From DATKIY01 sp035543875 (lineage in GTDB: Bacteria; Actinomycetota; Actinomycetes; JAHEKZ01): DNA of 5,663 nucleotides. The position numbers and the translations under genes are program-made. Under the pieces are notes generated by a model. That model ran no database searches. It was given only the letters and a program-made list of their open reading frames with translations, and was not told the DNA's origin. Location: positions 1 through 5,663 of the forward strand of contig DATKIY010000215.1 of assembly GCA_035543875.1 (NCBI GenBank). The letters are read 5' to 3'. Below are positions 1 through 5,328 of the stretch, piece after piece. The first letter of the stretch is position 1. The number at the start of each line of letters is the position of its first letter.

Positions 1-857
1 GTGTCAGCGCCTTGCGTGAGATTGCGCTTCAGATCGAGCAACGGGGTTACCTTGACCACCGGTTGCTTGAACGTCGAGCTCGAGTGCCCTCCAGGGCTCT
101 CGGCGTCTGGGTCAGTGCCGCCACCACCGAACACTCCGTCAGTAAGGCTTGGCACGACAAGTGGAAGGGCAATCGCGGCTACGAGGGCAGTTGCTCCGAG
201 GCGCCGACCGGTGCCGCCAACCGCATGCATTCCGCTCGTCGCGTCGGCGTCAGTACCGATGAGTTTGCCCCACCGAGACAGTCGGTCACGGCCATCGGCC
301 AGTTGAAGCAAAATCCAGCCGGTGGCTGCCAGCGCGAACAGTGGCCATGGGACTCCCTCGGGAAGTACCGCAGCTGGCACGAGGTAGAGGACAAACAGGG
401 GGAGTCCAGCCAGCGTCGCGTGGCGCCAAGTCACAGCCAACGCGTCGACGGCGATCGCGATGGCTGCCACTCCCGCGACGGCAATCAACGCGACTCCGGG
501 CGTGATCGTGATGGGAGGCGCTTCGTTCCACGTTATGCGGAAGCCATCGCTGAACAGCTCCGAGAATTGTTTCGCGACGTCGACGGTCGGAACGAACCCG
601 AGCATGGCAACGTCGTGGGCGAACATGACCGTGACGGTCAACGTCAGTGCGAGCACCTGTGCCACTGGGGTAAGCCAACGAGGAACGGTGAGTTGGCGAC
701 ACGTGCCTCCGACGACCGCGACCACCGCGATCGCAGCAACCATGCGAGCGTTCCAGTTTCCTTCGGACATCGTCGGGGTGAGACACAGCGACGTCAGGAA
801 CGTGGCGAGTGCGGCCGTTCCCGTCAGCCGCCATTGGACACTCGTCTGGTGTTTCAT
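1..857 (-). CDS. TgpA-like membrane protein, DUF3488/transglutaminase family, N-terminal part (cut by window edge)
   Basis: Reading the minus strand from the ATG at 857-855 gives 285 codons without a stop before the left edge, so only the N-terminal part is present. Hydrophobic segments are visible at about residues 11-28, 37-52, 60-80, 119-141, 147-165, 169-187 and 219-237, that is, about seven membrane spans. A Gly/Ser-rich linker follows (about 240-262), and then the start of an exported part with TPLLDLKRNL (271-280), resembling the segment that follows the last span in TgpA-type proteins. The catalytic Cys-His-Asp transglutaminase-like core would lie beyond the window and cannot be judged. 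The start forms an ATGA overlap with the stop of the DUF58 gene, so the two are probably translationally coupled. Family knowledge: these proteins usually have an N-terminal membrane bundle, an extracytoplasmic transglutaminase-like domain and a C-terminal span. The substrate is unknown. The reading frame is firm; the enzymatic activity is inferred. Confidence 0.87.
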   Translation of the reverse strand, partial: MKHQTSVQWRLTGTAALATFLTSLCLTPTMSEGNWNARMVAAIAVVAVVGGTCRQLTVPRWLTPVAQVLALTLTVTVMFAHDVAMLGFVPTVDVAKQFSELFSDGFRITWNEAPPITITPGVALIAVAGVAAIAIAVDALAVTWRHATLAGLPLFVLYLVPAAVLPEGVPWPLFALAATGWILLQLADGRDRLSRWGKLIGTDADATSGMHAVGGTGRRLGATALVAAIALPLVVPSLTDGVFGGGGTDPDAESPGGHSSSTFKQPVVKVTPLLDLKRNLTQGAD

Positions 858-2209
858 GGCATCACCGTCACGTTTGACGGGAATAGCGATGACGTACTTG
901 GGCTGGCAAGTGACGAATCGGGTGACGGCGGTAGGTCGAGATCAAGATCGCTGCCGTGCGCTAGGTGTGACCAAGTCTCACTCAGCAGGTCTCGACGCTT
1001 GAGCGTCGCCACTACCCAACCAGCGCTGCGCAACAAGCGGATTGCATGTTCACGCTGCTGAGCCAGCTCGGCGTCGCCCTGGTCGTTGTCCGACCACTCC
1101 TCCGCTGCACACACAAGTGCGATGGAGGTACCCATTCCAAGCCGCGCGCGGACCAGTTCGTCGGCATCCTCTGGCGTCAGGTGTCCCGTAACAGCCAGCA
1201 GCAGACCGTCGCTTGTATGCCGAATTGCGTGGGCGAGCGCGGCAGTGGCTAGTCGTCGCTCACACGTCACAACGGCCAACGCGTCCAGAAGCAGCCCTTC
1301 AGCGTCGGCGCCGCCGCCTGAGTAGTCGGGATCCCGGGCGCCGCTGATCTCCGGCCCGGTACCGGTTACGAGTCGAACCGCGTAGGCCCGCCGCGAGAGG
1401 TGCAGTGACACGGATGCTGCCGCCGAAACAGTGCGCTCAAAGCTGGAATCAGCACCGGTTCCTCGGTGGCCACCTAGTCGCGTGTCCAGCAGCACCGTGC
1501 AGCGGCTTTCCCATGGTTGTTCCTCACGACGGACCATGAGAGAACCGTTCTTGGCGGTCGCGCGCCAATGAACGCGACGCAGTTCGTCGCCGTGGCGGTA
1601 CTCACGCACAGCCACGTCGTCTTCGCCGGCCGCCGCAACTGACCGGGAGCGGCTGTCACCACTTCCGCTCCAGTCGCCCCTGAGAATGACATTCGGTAAG
1701 TCCTCGGTCTGAGGAGTGACAAGCAGCTGGTGCTGGGTGGAAAAGGAGCGGTCGAGTCGGCAAAACCCGAAGGGGTCAGTCAAGCGAACCGACAACGGAC
1801 CGAGCATGAATCGGCCACGCAGCTCCGACCGGACCGTAAACTGCACCCGGCGCACACTGCGTGGGGCGAGTCGGTCGATGACGAACCGTGGACGTACTCC
1901 TAGCTGAGCTGGAACTTGGTCCTCGACGAGGAGTAGACCAGTGGGAAGCGGCGCGACGTTCTCAAGCGCTAGTACAACGGAGGCGGTCTGTCCTGTGGAG
2001 ACCCGAGCTGGCTCAACCGTTCGCTGTGATGACAGTCGAAACCGCGTGCGTGCGACGCTGAGCATGGCAAGTAGGGGGAGGGCAGCCATCAGCACCCCGA
2101 CGCGCATAACGTCTCGCTGGCCGAAAGCAAGCGCCAGGAAAAACGCTGTCCCTCCCGCGGCCACGAGTGCTCGACCGCGGGTCGTGAGTCCGGCGAGCGC
2201 TGCCCTCAT
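854..2209 (-). CDS. DUF58 domain protein (MoxR-associated, membrane-anchored)
   Basis: This gene encodes 451 residues. Two hydrophobic segments near the N terminus (about 15-30 and 36-53) form a membrane hairpin. A beta-rich stretch follows (about 60-145, containing ENVAPLPTGLLLVEDQVP at 83-100). The DUF58 signature is clear: REYRHGDELRRVHWRATAK at 202-220, followed by LMVRREE at 224-230. After it comes a region like a von Willebrand A fold, starting VLLDTR at 239-244. The last 30 or so residues are Asp/Ser/Pro-rich and look disordered. The length is usual for actinobacterial members. The ATG at 2209 overlaps the TGA of the ATPase gene by one base (TGATG), with AGGTGG just upstream, so coupling is likely. 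DUF58 genes commonly sit next to MoxR ATPases and are thought to be their partners or substrate adaptors. The molecular role is not established. Confidence 0.93.
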   Translation of the reverse strand: MRAALAGLTTRGRALVAAGGTAFFLALAFGQRDVMRVGVLMAALPLLAMLSVARTRFRLSSQRTVEPARVSTGQTASVVLALENVAPLPTGLLLVEDQVPAQLGVRPRFVIDRLAPRSVRRVQFTVRSELRGRFMLGPLSVRLTDPFGFCRLDRSFSTQHQLLVTPQTEDLPNVILRGDWSGSGDSRSRSVAAAGEDDVAVREYRHGDELRRVHWRATAKNGSLMVRREEQPWESRCTVLLDTRLGGHRGTGADSSFERTVSAAASVSLHLSRRAYAVRLVTGTGPEISGARDPDYSGGGADAEGLLLDALAVVTCERRLATAALAHAIRHTSDGLLLAVTGHLTPEDADELVRARLGMGTSIALVCAAEEWSDNDQGDAELAQQREHAIRLLRSAGWVVATLKRRDLLSETWSHLAHGSDLDLDLPPSPDSSLASPSTSSLFPSNVTVMP

Positions 2210-3231
2210 CAGCCACCTGTCGGGATTCGGGTTCCGTCCACCACGGATTGAACGACAGTCGCGGCACTTCGTCGGGAGATTTGAGCCTCGGCGGTGGGCA
2301 GCAGTCGGTGGGACAGCACGTGGACCGCTAGGGAACGAACGTCGTCAGGAGTGATGTAGTCACGGTCGTCGAGGGCCGCACTCGCCTTAGCTGCTCGAAT
2401 CAGGTGAAGCGCTGCGCGAGGTGACGCACCAAGTCGAAGATCGGGCGACTGGCGAGTGGCGGTGACCAGGTCTACCGCGTAGCTACGTACCTGATCGCTG
2501 ACATGGACTTTCCTCACGACGTCGATGAGCTGTGCGACGTCAGCGGCGGTGGCAACAGTCGCCATATCGTCGAGCGGTTTGGAGGAGCCATGGCTCGCGA
2601 GCATGTCGAGTTCGGCTTGACGATCCGGGTAGCCCATCGAAAGCCGGGCCATGAACCGGTCGCGCTGAGCTTCCGGAAGTGGATAGGTGCCTTCCATCTC
2701 TATGGGGTTCTGAGTCGCCACGACCATGAAGGGAGCCGCTAGCTCGTAGGTCGTACCGTCGACGGTTACCTGGTGCTCTTCCATTGCTTCGAGCAGCGCC
2801 GACTGGGTCTTAGGCGACGCACGGTTGATCTCGTCGCCGATCACGACGTTGGCGAACACGGCACCTGGCCGAAACTCGAAGTCGCGTGTCTCTTGGTTGA
2901 AGACACTTACGCCAGTGATGTCGCTGGGTAGTAGGTCGGGTGTGAACTGAATCCGTCGCACCGTGCAGTCGAGAGCTCGCGCCATTGACTTGGCGAGCAT
3001 GGTCTTGCCCACGCCGGGGACATCCTCAATAAGCAGGTGTCCTTCGGCCAGCAGAACGACGAGCGCTAGCCGGACGACCTCGGGCTTGCCCTCGATGACG
3101 GTCTCAACAGCCTCCCGGATTCGCGCACCGGAGGCACGGACGTCGCTCGAAGTGCTGGCGTAAGCCCCGACATTGTCGGTCTGTCTGGCTTCGGCACTGG
3201 AAGGGACGGGTGATCCCTCAACGGTGGTCAA
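2209..3231 (-). CDS. MoxR-family AAA+ ATPase
   Basis: This gene encodes 340 residues, usual for MoxR ATPases (about 310-350). The first 30 or so residues are polar and probably flexible. The AAA+ core is complete: Walker A GVGKT at 73-77 inside EDVPGVGKTMLAKSMA, Walker B VVIGDEINRA at 129-138, sensor 1 VATQNPIE at 171-178 with Asn175, an arginine-finger-like QRDRF at 189-193, and sensor 2 GASPRAALHL at 268-277. The C-terminal lid contains DRDYITPDDV at 289-298. I chose the TTG at 3231-3229 because GGAGGT (3242-3237) lies five bases upstream and no ATG or GTG gives a better-placed start. MoxR proteins are cytoplasmic ATPases thought to act as chaperones in maturing protein complexes, often with VWA-type partners. 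Here the partner is probably the DUF58 product encoded immediately downstream. It is the first gene of a three-gene operon divergent from mraZ. Confidence 0.95.
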   Translation of the reverse strand: MTTVEGSPVPSSAEARQTDNVGAYASTSSDVRASGARIREAVETVIEGKPEVVRLALVVLLAEGHLLIEDVPGVGKTMLAKSMARALDCTVRRIQFTPDLLPSDITGVSVFNQETRDFEFRPGAVFANVVIGDEINRASPKTQSALLEAMEEHQVTVDGTTYELAAPFMVVATQNPIEMEGTYPLPEAQRDRFMARLSMGYPDRQAELDMLASHGSSKPLDDMATVATAADVAQLIDVVRKVHVSDQVRSYAVDLVTATRQSPDLRLGASPRAALHLIRAAKASAALDDRDYITPDDVRSLAVHVLSHRLLPTAEAQISRRSAATVVQSVVDGTRIPTGG

Positions 3232-3236
3232 CCACG

Positions 3237-3242
3237 ACCTCC
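3237..3242 (-). promoter_or_regulatory. Ribosome binding site deciding the TTG start of the MoxR ATPase gene
   Basis: GGAGGT on the minus strand lies five bases before the TTG at 3231. It is a near-ideal Shine-Dalgarno match and is the reason for accepting a TTG start. Confidence 0.7.
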
Positions 3243-3279
3243 ACGGTTGCAGATCGACGGATCTTGGTTGAGGCCGTCG

Positions 3280-3300
3280 GCTCGGTCTGCGGGACCGAGC
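3280..3300 (-). repeat. 8-bp inverted repeat in the MoxR operon leader
   Basis: GCTCGGTC (3280-3287) is followed after five bases by its exact reverse complement GACCGAGC (3293-3300). In RNA from the minus strand it would form a GC-rich hairpin about 50 bases before the TTG start. It has no T-run, so it does not look like an intrinsic terminator. It sits where transcription would begin if the TAGGCT hexamer at 3312-3307 is the -10 box, so it could be an operator or a 5'-end stabilising hairpin. The role is inferred. Confidence 0.5.
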
Positions 3301-3306
3301 ACACCC

Positions 3307-3312
3307 AGCCTA
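3307..3312 (-). promoter_or_regulatory. Candidate -10 box for the MoxR-DUF58-TgpA operon
   Basis: TAGGCT on the minus strand fits the TANNNT pattern of actinobacterial housekeeping promoters. Transcription would start near 3299-3301. No convincing -35 hexamer lies 16-18 bases upstream. A weaker alternative on the same strand is TTGTCG (3457-3452) with TAGGAA (3433-3428) at 18-bp spacing. The choice is uncertain. Confidence 0.3.
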
Positions 3313-3455
3313 AAGGCCGCCGCCAGTGCCCGCGTCCGCTCTGGACAGATGCGACCGCCCTGTGACCAGTTCGGGTCATAACCGAGGTCTTGGGTCAATT
3401 CCCCTCCACCCGCCTGACCTGCGATTTTTCCTAGAAATCAGCCAATTTTCACGAC

Positions 3456-3505
3456 AAAGTGGTTCTGGGTGGTTGACGGTGGAGGAAAGTGGAGTACCGT
3501 GGCGC
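3456..3505 (+). promoter_or_regulatory. Probable MraZ operator: five GTGG units at exact 10-bp spacing
   Basis: GTGG begins at 3459, 3469, 3479, 3489 and 3499, a perfect 10-bp period over five units; a degenerate ACGG follows at 3509. Known family behaviour: E. coli MraZ, a ring-shaped oligomer, binds direct TGGGN repeats separated by five bases, which is also a 10-bp period, upstream of mraZ and represses its own operon. The array overlaps the predicted -35 and -10 hexamers, so binding would block RNA polymerase. The periodic pattern is seen directly; binding by this MraZ is inferred. Confidence 0.78.
3473..3500 (+). promoter_or_regulatory. Probable mraZ (dcw) promoter
   Basis: TTGACG (3473-3478) and TACCGT (3495-3500) are separated by 16 bp and match the -35 consensus and the actinobacterial TANNNT -10 pattern. 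Transcription would start near 3507, leaving a leader of about 60 bases before the GTG start of mraZ. The pair lies inside the GTGG array, as expected for an autoregulated promoter. Confidence 0.5.
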
Positions 3506-3553
3506 AGCACGGAGCAAGAGCGCATGAACTTGGGGAAACCTGGCGAACCGGGG

Positions 3554-3561
3554 AAAGGAGG
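3554..3561 (+). promoter_or_regulatory. Ribosome binding site of mraZ
   Basis: AAAGGAGG is the strongest Shine-Dalgarno match in the window. It lies four bases before the GTG at 3566, which decides that start over the upstream ATG at 3524 and favours it over the TTG at 3578. Confidence 0.7.
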
Positions 3562-3565
3562 GGCG

Positions 3566-4009
3566 GTGGCAACCACGTTGTTTGTTGGGACCCACTACCC
3601 CAAGTTGGACGACAAAGGTCGGCTGTTTCTTCCAGCGAAGTTTCGTGACCAGCTCCAAGGCGGCTTGGTCATGACCAAGGGCCAGGAGCACGCCCTGTTC
3701 GTCTTCCCACGCGATGAGTTCCTGTCATTGGCGGAGCGTTTACAAGACGCGCCGTTGTCAAGCAAAAGCGCACGCGACTACATGCGCGTTTTGTTGTCCG
3801 GCGCCGCCGACGAAGTGCCTGACCGTCAAGGCCGCATCACAATCCCCGCGCCGCTGCGGAGCTACGCCGAGCTCAACAAGGAGTGCGTCGTTATCGGCAT
3901 GGGTTCTCGCGTCGAAATCTGGAACATCGATAGCTGGAACCAGTACATGAGCGAGAACGAGGACACCTACGCGGGAATCAGCGAGGAGGTAGTCCCTGGC
4001 CTTATGTAA
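3566..4009 (+). CDS. mraZ: MraZ, division/cell wall cluster transcriptional regulator
   Basis: From the GTG at 3566 the product has 147 residues, usual for MraZ (about 140-150). It carries two SpoVT-AbrB-type swapped-hairpin units. The first is around VGTHYPKLDDKGRLFLPAKF (7-26); the second is around DRQGRITIPAPLRSYAEL (86-103). VEIWN (116-120) is the usual post-repeat motif. MraZ forms a ring-like oligomer in the cytoplasm that binds tandem direct repeats upstream of its own gene and represses dcw transcription; the matching 10-bp repeats lie just upstream. The GTG start is preceded by AAAGGAGG. A TTG at 3578 would give an N terminus reading MFVGTH, closer to family alignments, but AAAGGAGG is then 16 bases away. 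An upstream ATG at 3524 (MNLGKPGEPG) adds residues with no family match. The family is certain; the exact start is likely but not proven. Confidence 0.95.
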   Translation: MATTLFVGTHYPKLDDKGRLFLPAKFRDQLQGGLVMTKGQEHALFVFPRDEFLSLAERLQDAPLSSKSARDYMRVLLSGAADEVPDRQGRITIPAPLRSYAELNKECVVIGMGSRVEIWNIDSWNQYMSENEDTYAGISEEVVPGLM

Positions 4010-4015
4010 CGCGTC

Positions 4016-4036
4016 ATGCACGTGCATAACACGTGC
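4016..4036 (+). repeat. Palindrome and overlapping hairpin with two CACGTG cores
   Basis: ATGCACGTGCAT (4016-4027) is a perfect 12-bp palindrome beginning six bases after the mraZ stop codon. GCACGTG (4018-4024) can also pair with CACGTGC (4030-4036) across a five-base loop, CATAA. The two CACGTG cores are 11 bp apart. It could be a protein binding site or an RNA hairpin; there is no T-run for termination. Confidence 0.5.
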
Positions 4037-4083
4037 GGTAGGCGCGGAGAGCCTTGGTCGAGGTCTCCAGCCGCTCAGGACGA

Positions 4084-4107
4084 CTGGCGCACCTTCCCCG
4101 GTGCCAG
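4084..4107 (+). repeat. Bulged hairpin in the mraZ-rsmH spacer
   Basis: CTGG (4084-4087) and CACC (4090-4093) pair with GGTG (4100-4103) and CCAG (4104-4107), with a two-base CG bulge and a six-base loop. The eight base pairs are GC-rich. It could tune RNA stability or readthrough; the function is unknown. Confidence 0.35.
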
Positions 4108-4163
4108 AGCGTAGAGCGGATGGGGACCTGGCCCAAGGGTCACCAGCCGGGACCAGCAAACAG

Positions 4164-4183
4164 ACAGCTAGCACACAGCTAAC
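4164..4183 (+). repeat. Short imperfect tandem repeat (ACAGCTAGC / ACAGCTAAC)
   Basis: ACAGCTAGC at 4164-4172 recurs as ACAGCTAAC at 4175-4183, with an 11-bp period and one mismatch. It sits just upstream of the small membrane ORF. It is short and may be chance. Confidence 0.3.
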
Positions 4184-4208
4184 AGCCCAGCGAATGAGAG
4201 GTCGAGCA

Positions 4209-4376
4209 TTGAACGGCACGCTCCACGCACTTGGACGTTCGTCAGCGCGGCATCGTGCTCTGCGCCACTTCGACTTCAGTCACGGACTTCCGGTTGGCCT
4301 GGCCGTTCCGCTTGCTTTGCTGCTGACCGCCATCATCACTGTTGGCACAGCGACCGTTGTCAGTCGGTGGACCTGA
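4209..4376 (+). CDS. Probable small single-pass membrane protein upstream of rsmH
   Basis: I do not recognise this gene. From the TTG at 4209 it encodes 55 residues: a basic N-terminal half (LGRSSARHRALRHFDFSH, about 8-25) and one strongly hydrophobic segment (about 26-51, containing GLAVPLALLLTAIITVGTA), ending SRWT. By the positive-inside rule the N terminus would be cytoplasmic. The TGA at 4374-4376 is one base before the rsmH ATG, a spacing typical of translationally coupled operon genes. I chose TTG because GAGGT (4198-4202) lies six bases upstream. An in-frame ATG at 4194 (60 residues) and a GTG at 4101 (91 residues) are alternatives without ribosome sites. The hydrophobic segment in a frame ending exactly at rsmH supports a real gene, but the short length keeps doubt. 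A role in division or envelope assembly would be only guilt by association. Confidence 0.55.
   Translation: MNGTLHALGRSSARHRALRHFDFSHGLPVGLAVPLALLLTAIITVGTATVVSRWT
4366..4371 (+). promoter_or_regulatory. Ribosome binding site of rsmH
   Basis: GGTGGA lies six bases before the ATG at 4378, inside the last codons of the small upstream ORF. It supports the ATG over the in-frame TTG at 4342. Confidence 0.55.
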
Positions 4377-4377
4377 G

Positions 4378-5328
4378 ATGTCACCGCCACCACTTCACGT
4401 CCCCGTGATGCTCGAACGAGTTGTGGGGTTGCTGGCTCCAGCGTTGGAGCAGCCAGACGCTGTCATGGTCGATGCCACCTTGGGCATGGGCGGCCACAGC
4501 CACTCACTACTTGAGCGGTTCCCCGAACTTCGCGTCGTCGGGATTGACCGAGACACCTCCGCTTTATCGATCGCTGGCGAAAGGCTGGCGGAGTTCTCTG
4601 CCAGAACCTCCTTGGTTCACGCCGTGTACGACGAGATTCCGAGTGTCCTTGCCGACCTCGGTCTCGGTCATGTGTGCGGCGTGCTCATGGACCTTGGCGT
4701 CTCCTCGCTTCAACTTGATCGCGAAGATCGTGGCTTCGCCTACTCCTACGATGCGCCGCTCGACATGCGGATGGACTCGACGCAGGGGCAGACAGCGGCT
4801 GACGTGTTGAACACGTACTCGGTGAACGAACTCGCGCGGGTTTTGCGCGTCTACGGCGAGGAGCGTTTCGCTCATCGTATTGCGTCGGCAGTTGCGCGAG
4901 AGCGCGAGCAAGAACCCTTCGCCACCAGCGAACGTTTGGTGACCGTCATCCGCGCGGCAGTCCCGGCTGCCTCGCAACGCACTGGCGGTCACCCCGCCAA
5001 GCGCACCTTCCAAGCTCTGCGTATCGAGGTAAACGCCGAACTCAGCTCGCTGGAACGCGCCCTACCCGCGGCCATCGAGGTCCTGGCGCTGAGCGGGCGA
5101 ATCGTCGTGATGTCCTACCAGTCCCTGGAAGACCGCATCGTGAAGCGCAGCTTCGCCAAGTTCCTGGCAGACGATGTACCGCCTGATTTTCCCGTTCCAG
5201 GGAGCGGGCCAGAGCTGCGGCTACTGACGAGGGGTGCCGAGAGACCCTCTGACGAGGAAGTTGCTGACAATCCACGCGCTACCTCGGCTCGGCTGCGTGC
5301 CGCCGAACGGGTCCGGGTGGCGGCGTGA
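4378..5328 (+). CDS. rsmH: 16S rRNA (cytosine(1402)-N(4))-methyltransferase RsmH (MraW)
   Basis: This gene encodes 316 residues, usual for RsmH (about 310-320). The protein adds the N4-methyl group to C1402 of 16S rRNA in the decoding centre, using S-adenosylmethionine, in the cytoplasm. The conserved landmarks are in order: HVPVM (7-11); the SAM-binding loop VDATLGMGGHS (31-41); GIDRD (55-59), the usual acidic ribose contact; MDLGVSSLQLD (104-114); RGFAYSYDAPLDMRMD (118-133); GGHPAKRTFQALRIEVN (203-219); and SYQSLEDRIVKRSF (246-259). None of the key motifs is broken. I chose the ATG at 4378 because GGTGGA precedes it and HVPVM then sits at the usual distance from the N terminus. The stop overlaps the ftsL-like start (GTGA). 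Being downstream of mraZ, the gene is probably under MraZ control. Confidence 0.97.
   Translation: MSPPPLHVPVMLERVVGLLAPALEQPDAVMVDATLGMGGHSHSLLERFPELRVVGIDRDTSALSIAGERLAEFSARTSLVHAVYDEIPSVLADLGLGHVCGVLMDLGVSSLQLDREDRGFAYSYDAPLDMRMDSTQGQTAADVLNTYSVNELARVLRVYGEERFAHRIASAVAREREQEPFATSERLVTVIRAAVPAASQRTGGHPAKRTFQALRIEVNAELSSLERALPAAIEVLALSGRIVVMSYQSLEDRIVKRSFAKFLADDVPPDFPVPGSGPELRLLTRGAERPSDEEVADNPRATSARLRAAERVRVAA

Larger units (their letters stand above)
3232..3565. promoter_or_regulatory. Divergent control region between the MoxR operon and mraZ
   Basis: This 334-base interval has no convincing gene. An open frame extends upstream of mraZ from 3326, but its residues show no MraZ similarity and it lacks a ribosome site. 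From left to right the interval holds the ATPase ribosome site, an 8-bp inverted repeat, a TAGGCT hexamer, two copies of a GGGTCA motif (3373-3378 and 3392-3397), an AT-rich patch (about 3421-3450), the GTGG array and the mraZ promoter. It must carry the start signals for both transcription units. Confidence 0.7.
4010..4208 (+). other. Structured spacer between mraZ and the small membrane ORF
   Basis: No convincing gene is seen in this 199-base stretch. A frame open from a GTG at 4101 reads into the small ORF, but that GTG has no ribosome site and lies inside a hairpin. The stretch holds a CACGTG-rich hairpin just after the mraZ stop, a bulged hairpin at 4084-4107 and a short tandem repeat at 4164-4183. 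None has a following T-run, so there is no typical terminator and readthrough into rsmH is expected. Confidence 0.5.

Noticed and set aside
286..834. A 182-residue minus-strand frame within the TgpA-like gene
   Set aside because: It is shifted relative to the true membrane-protein frame and is Arg/His-rich. The frame starting at 857 gives a clean multi-span protein.
12..1061. A 349-residue open frame on the plus strand opposite the TgpA-like gene
   Set aside because: Its product is Arg/Asp/Gly-rich without hydrophobic or domain structure, and it spans the junction of two real minus-strand genes. It is an antisense shadow in GC-rich DNA.
1941..2354. A 137-residue plus-strand frame over the DUF58/ATPase junction
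   Set aside because: Composition is Ser/Arg/Thr-rich with no recognisable motif, and it lies wholly antisense to two well-supported genes.
4084..4107. Intrinsic terminator after mraZ
   Set aside because: The hairpin has a bulge and no T-run follows, so termination is not supported.
4101..4208. N-terminal extension of the small membrane ORF from the GTG at 4101
   Set aside because: No ribosome site precedes it, it lies in the arm of a hairpin, and the added residues are polar and low in information. The TTG at 4209 has a better site.
3758..4219. A 153-residue minus-strand frame with a hydrophobic N terminus opposite the end of mraZ
   Set aside because: It has a signal-like start (AVSCVLAVCLLVPAG), but most of its length is antisense to the conserved MraZ coding region, and its internal sequence matches a reversed reading of that gene. 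There is no supporting operon context.
4342..4377. Extended rsmH start at the TTG at 4342
   Set aside because: It would overlap the small ORF and add residues not typical of the family. The ATG at 4378 has GGTGGA at good spacing.
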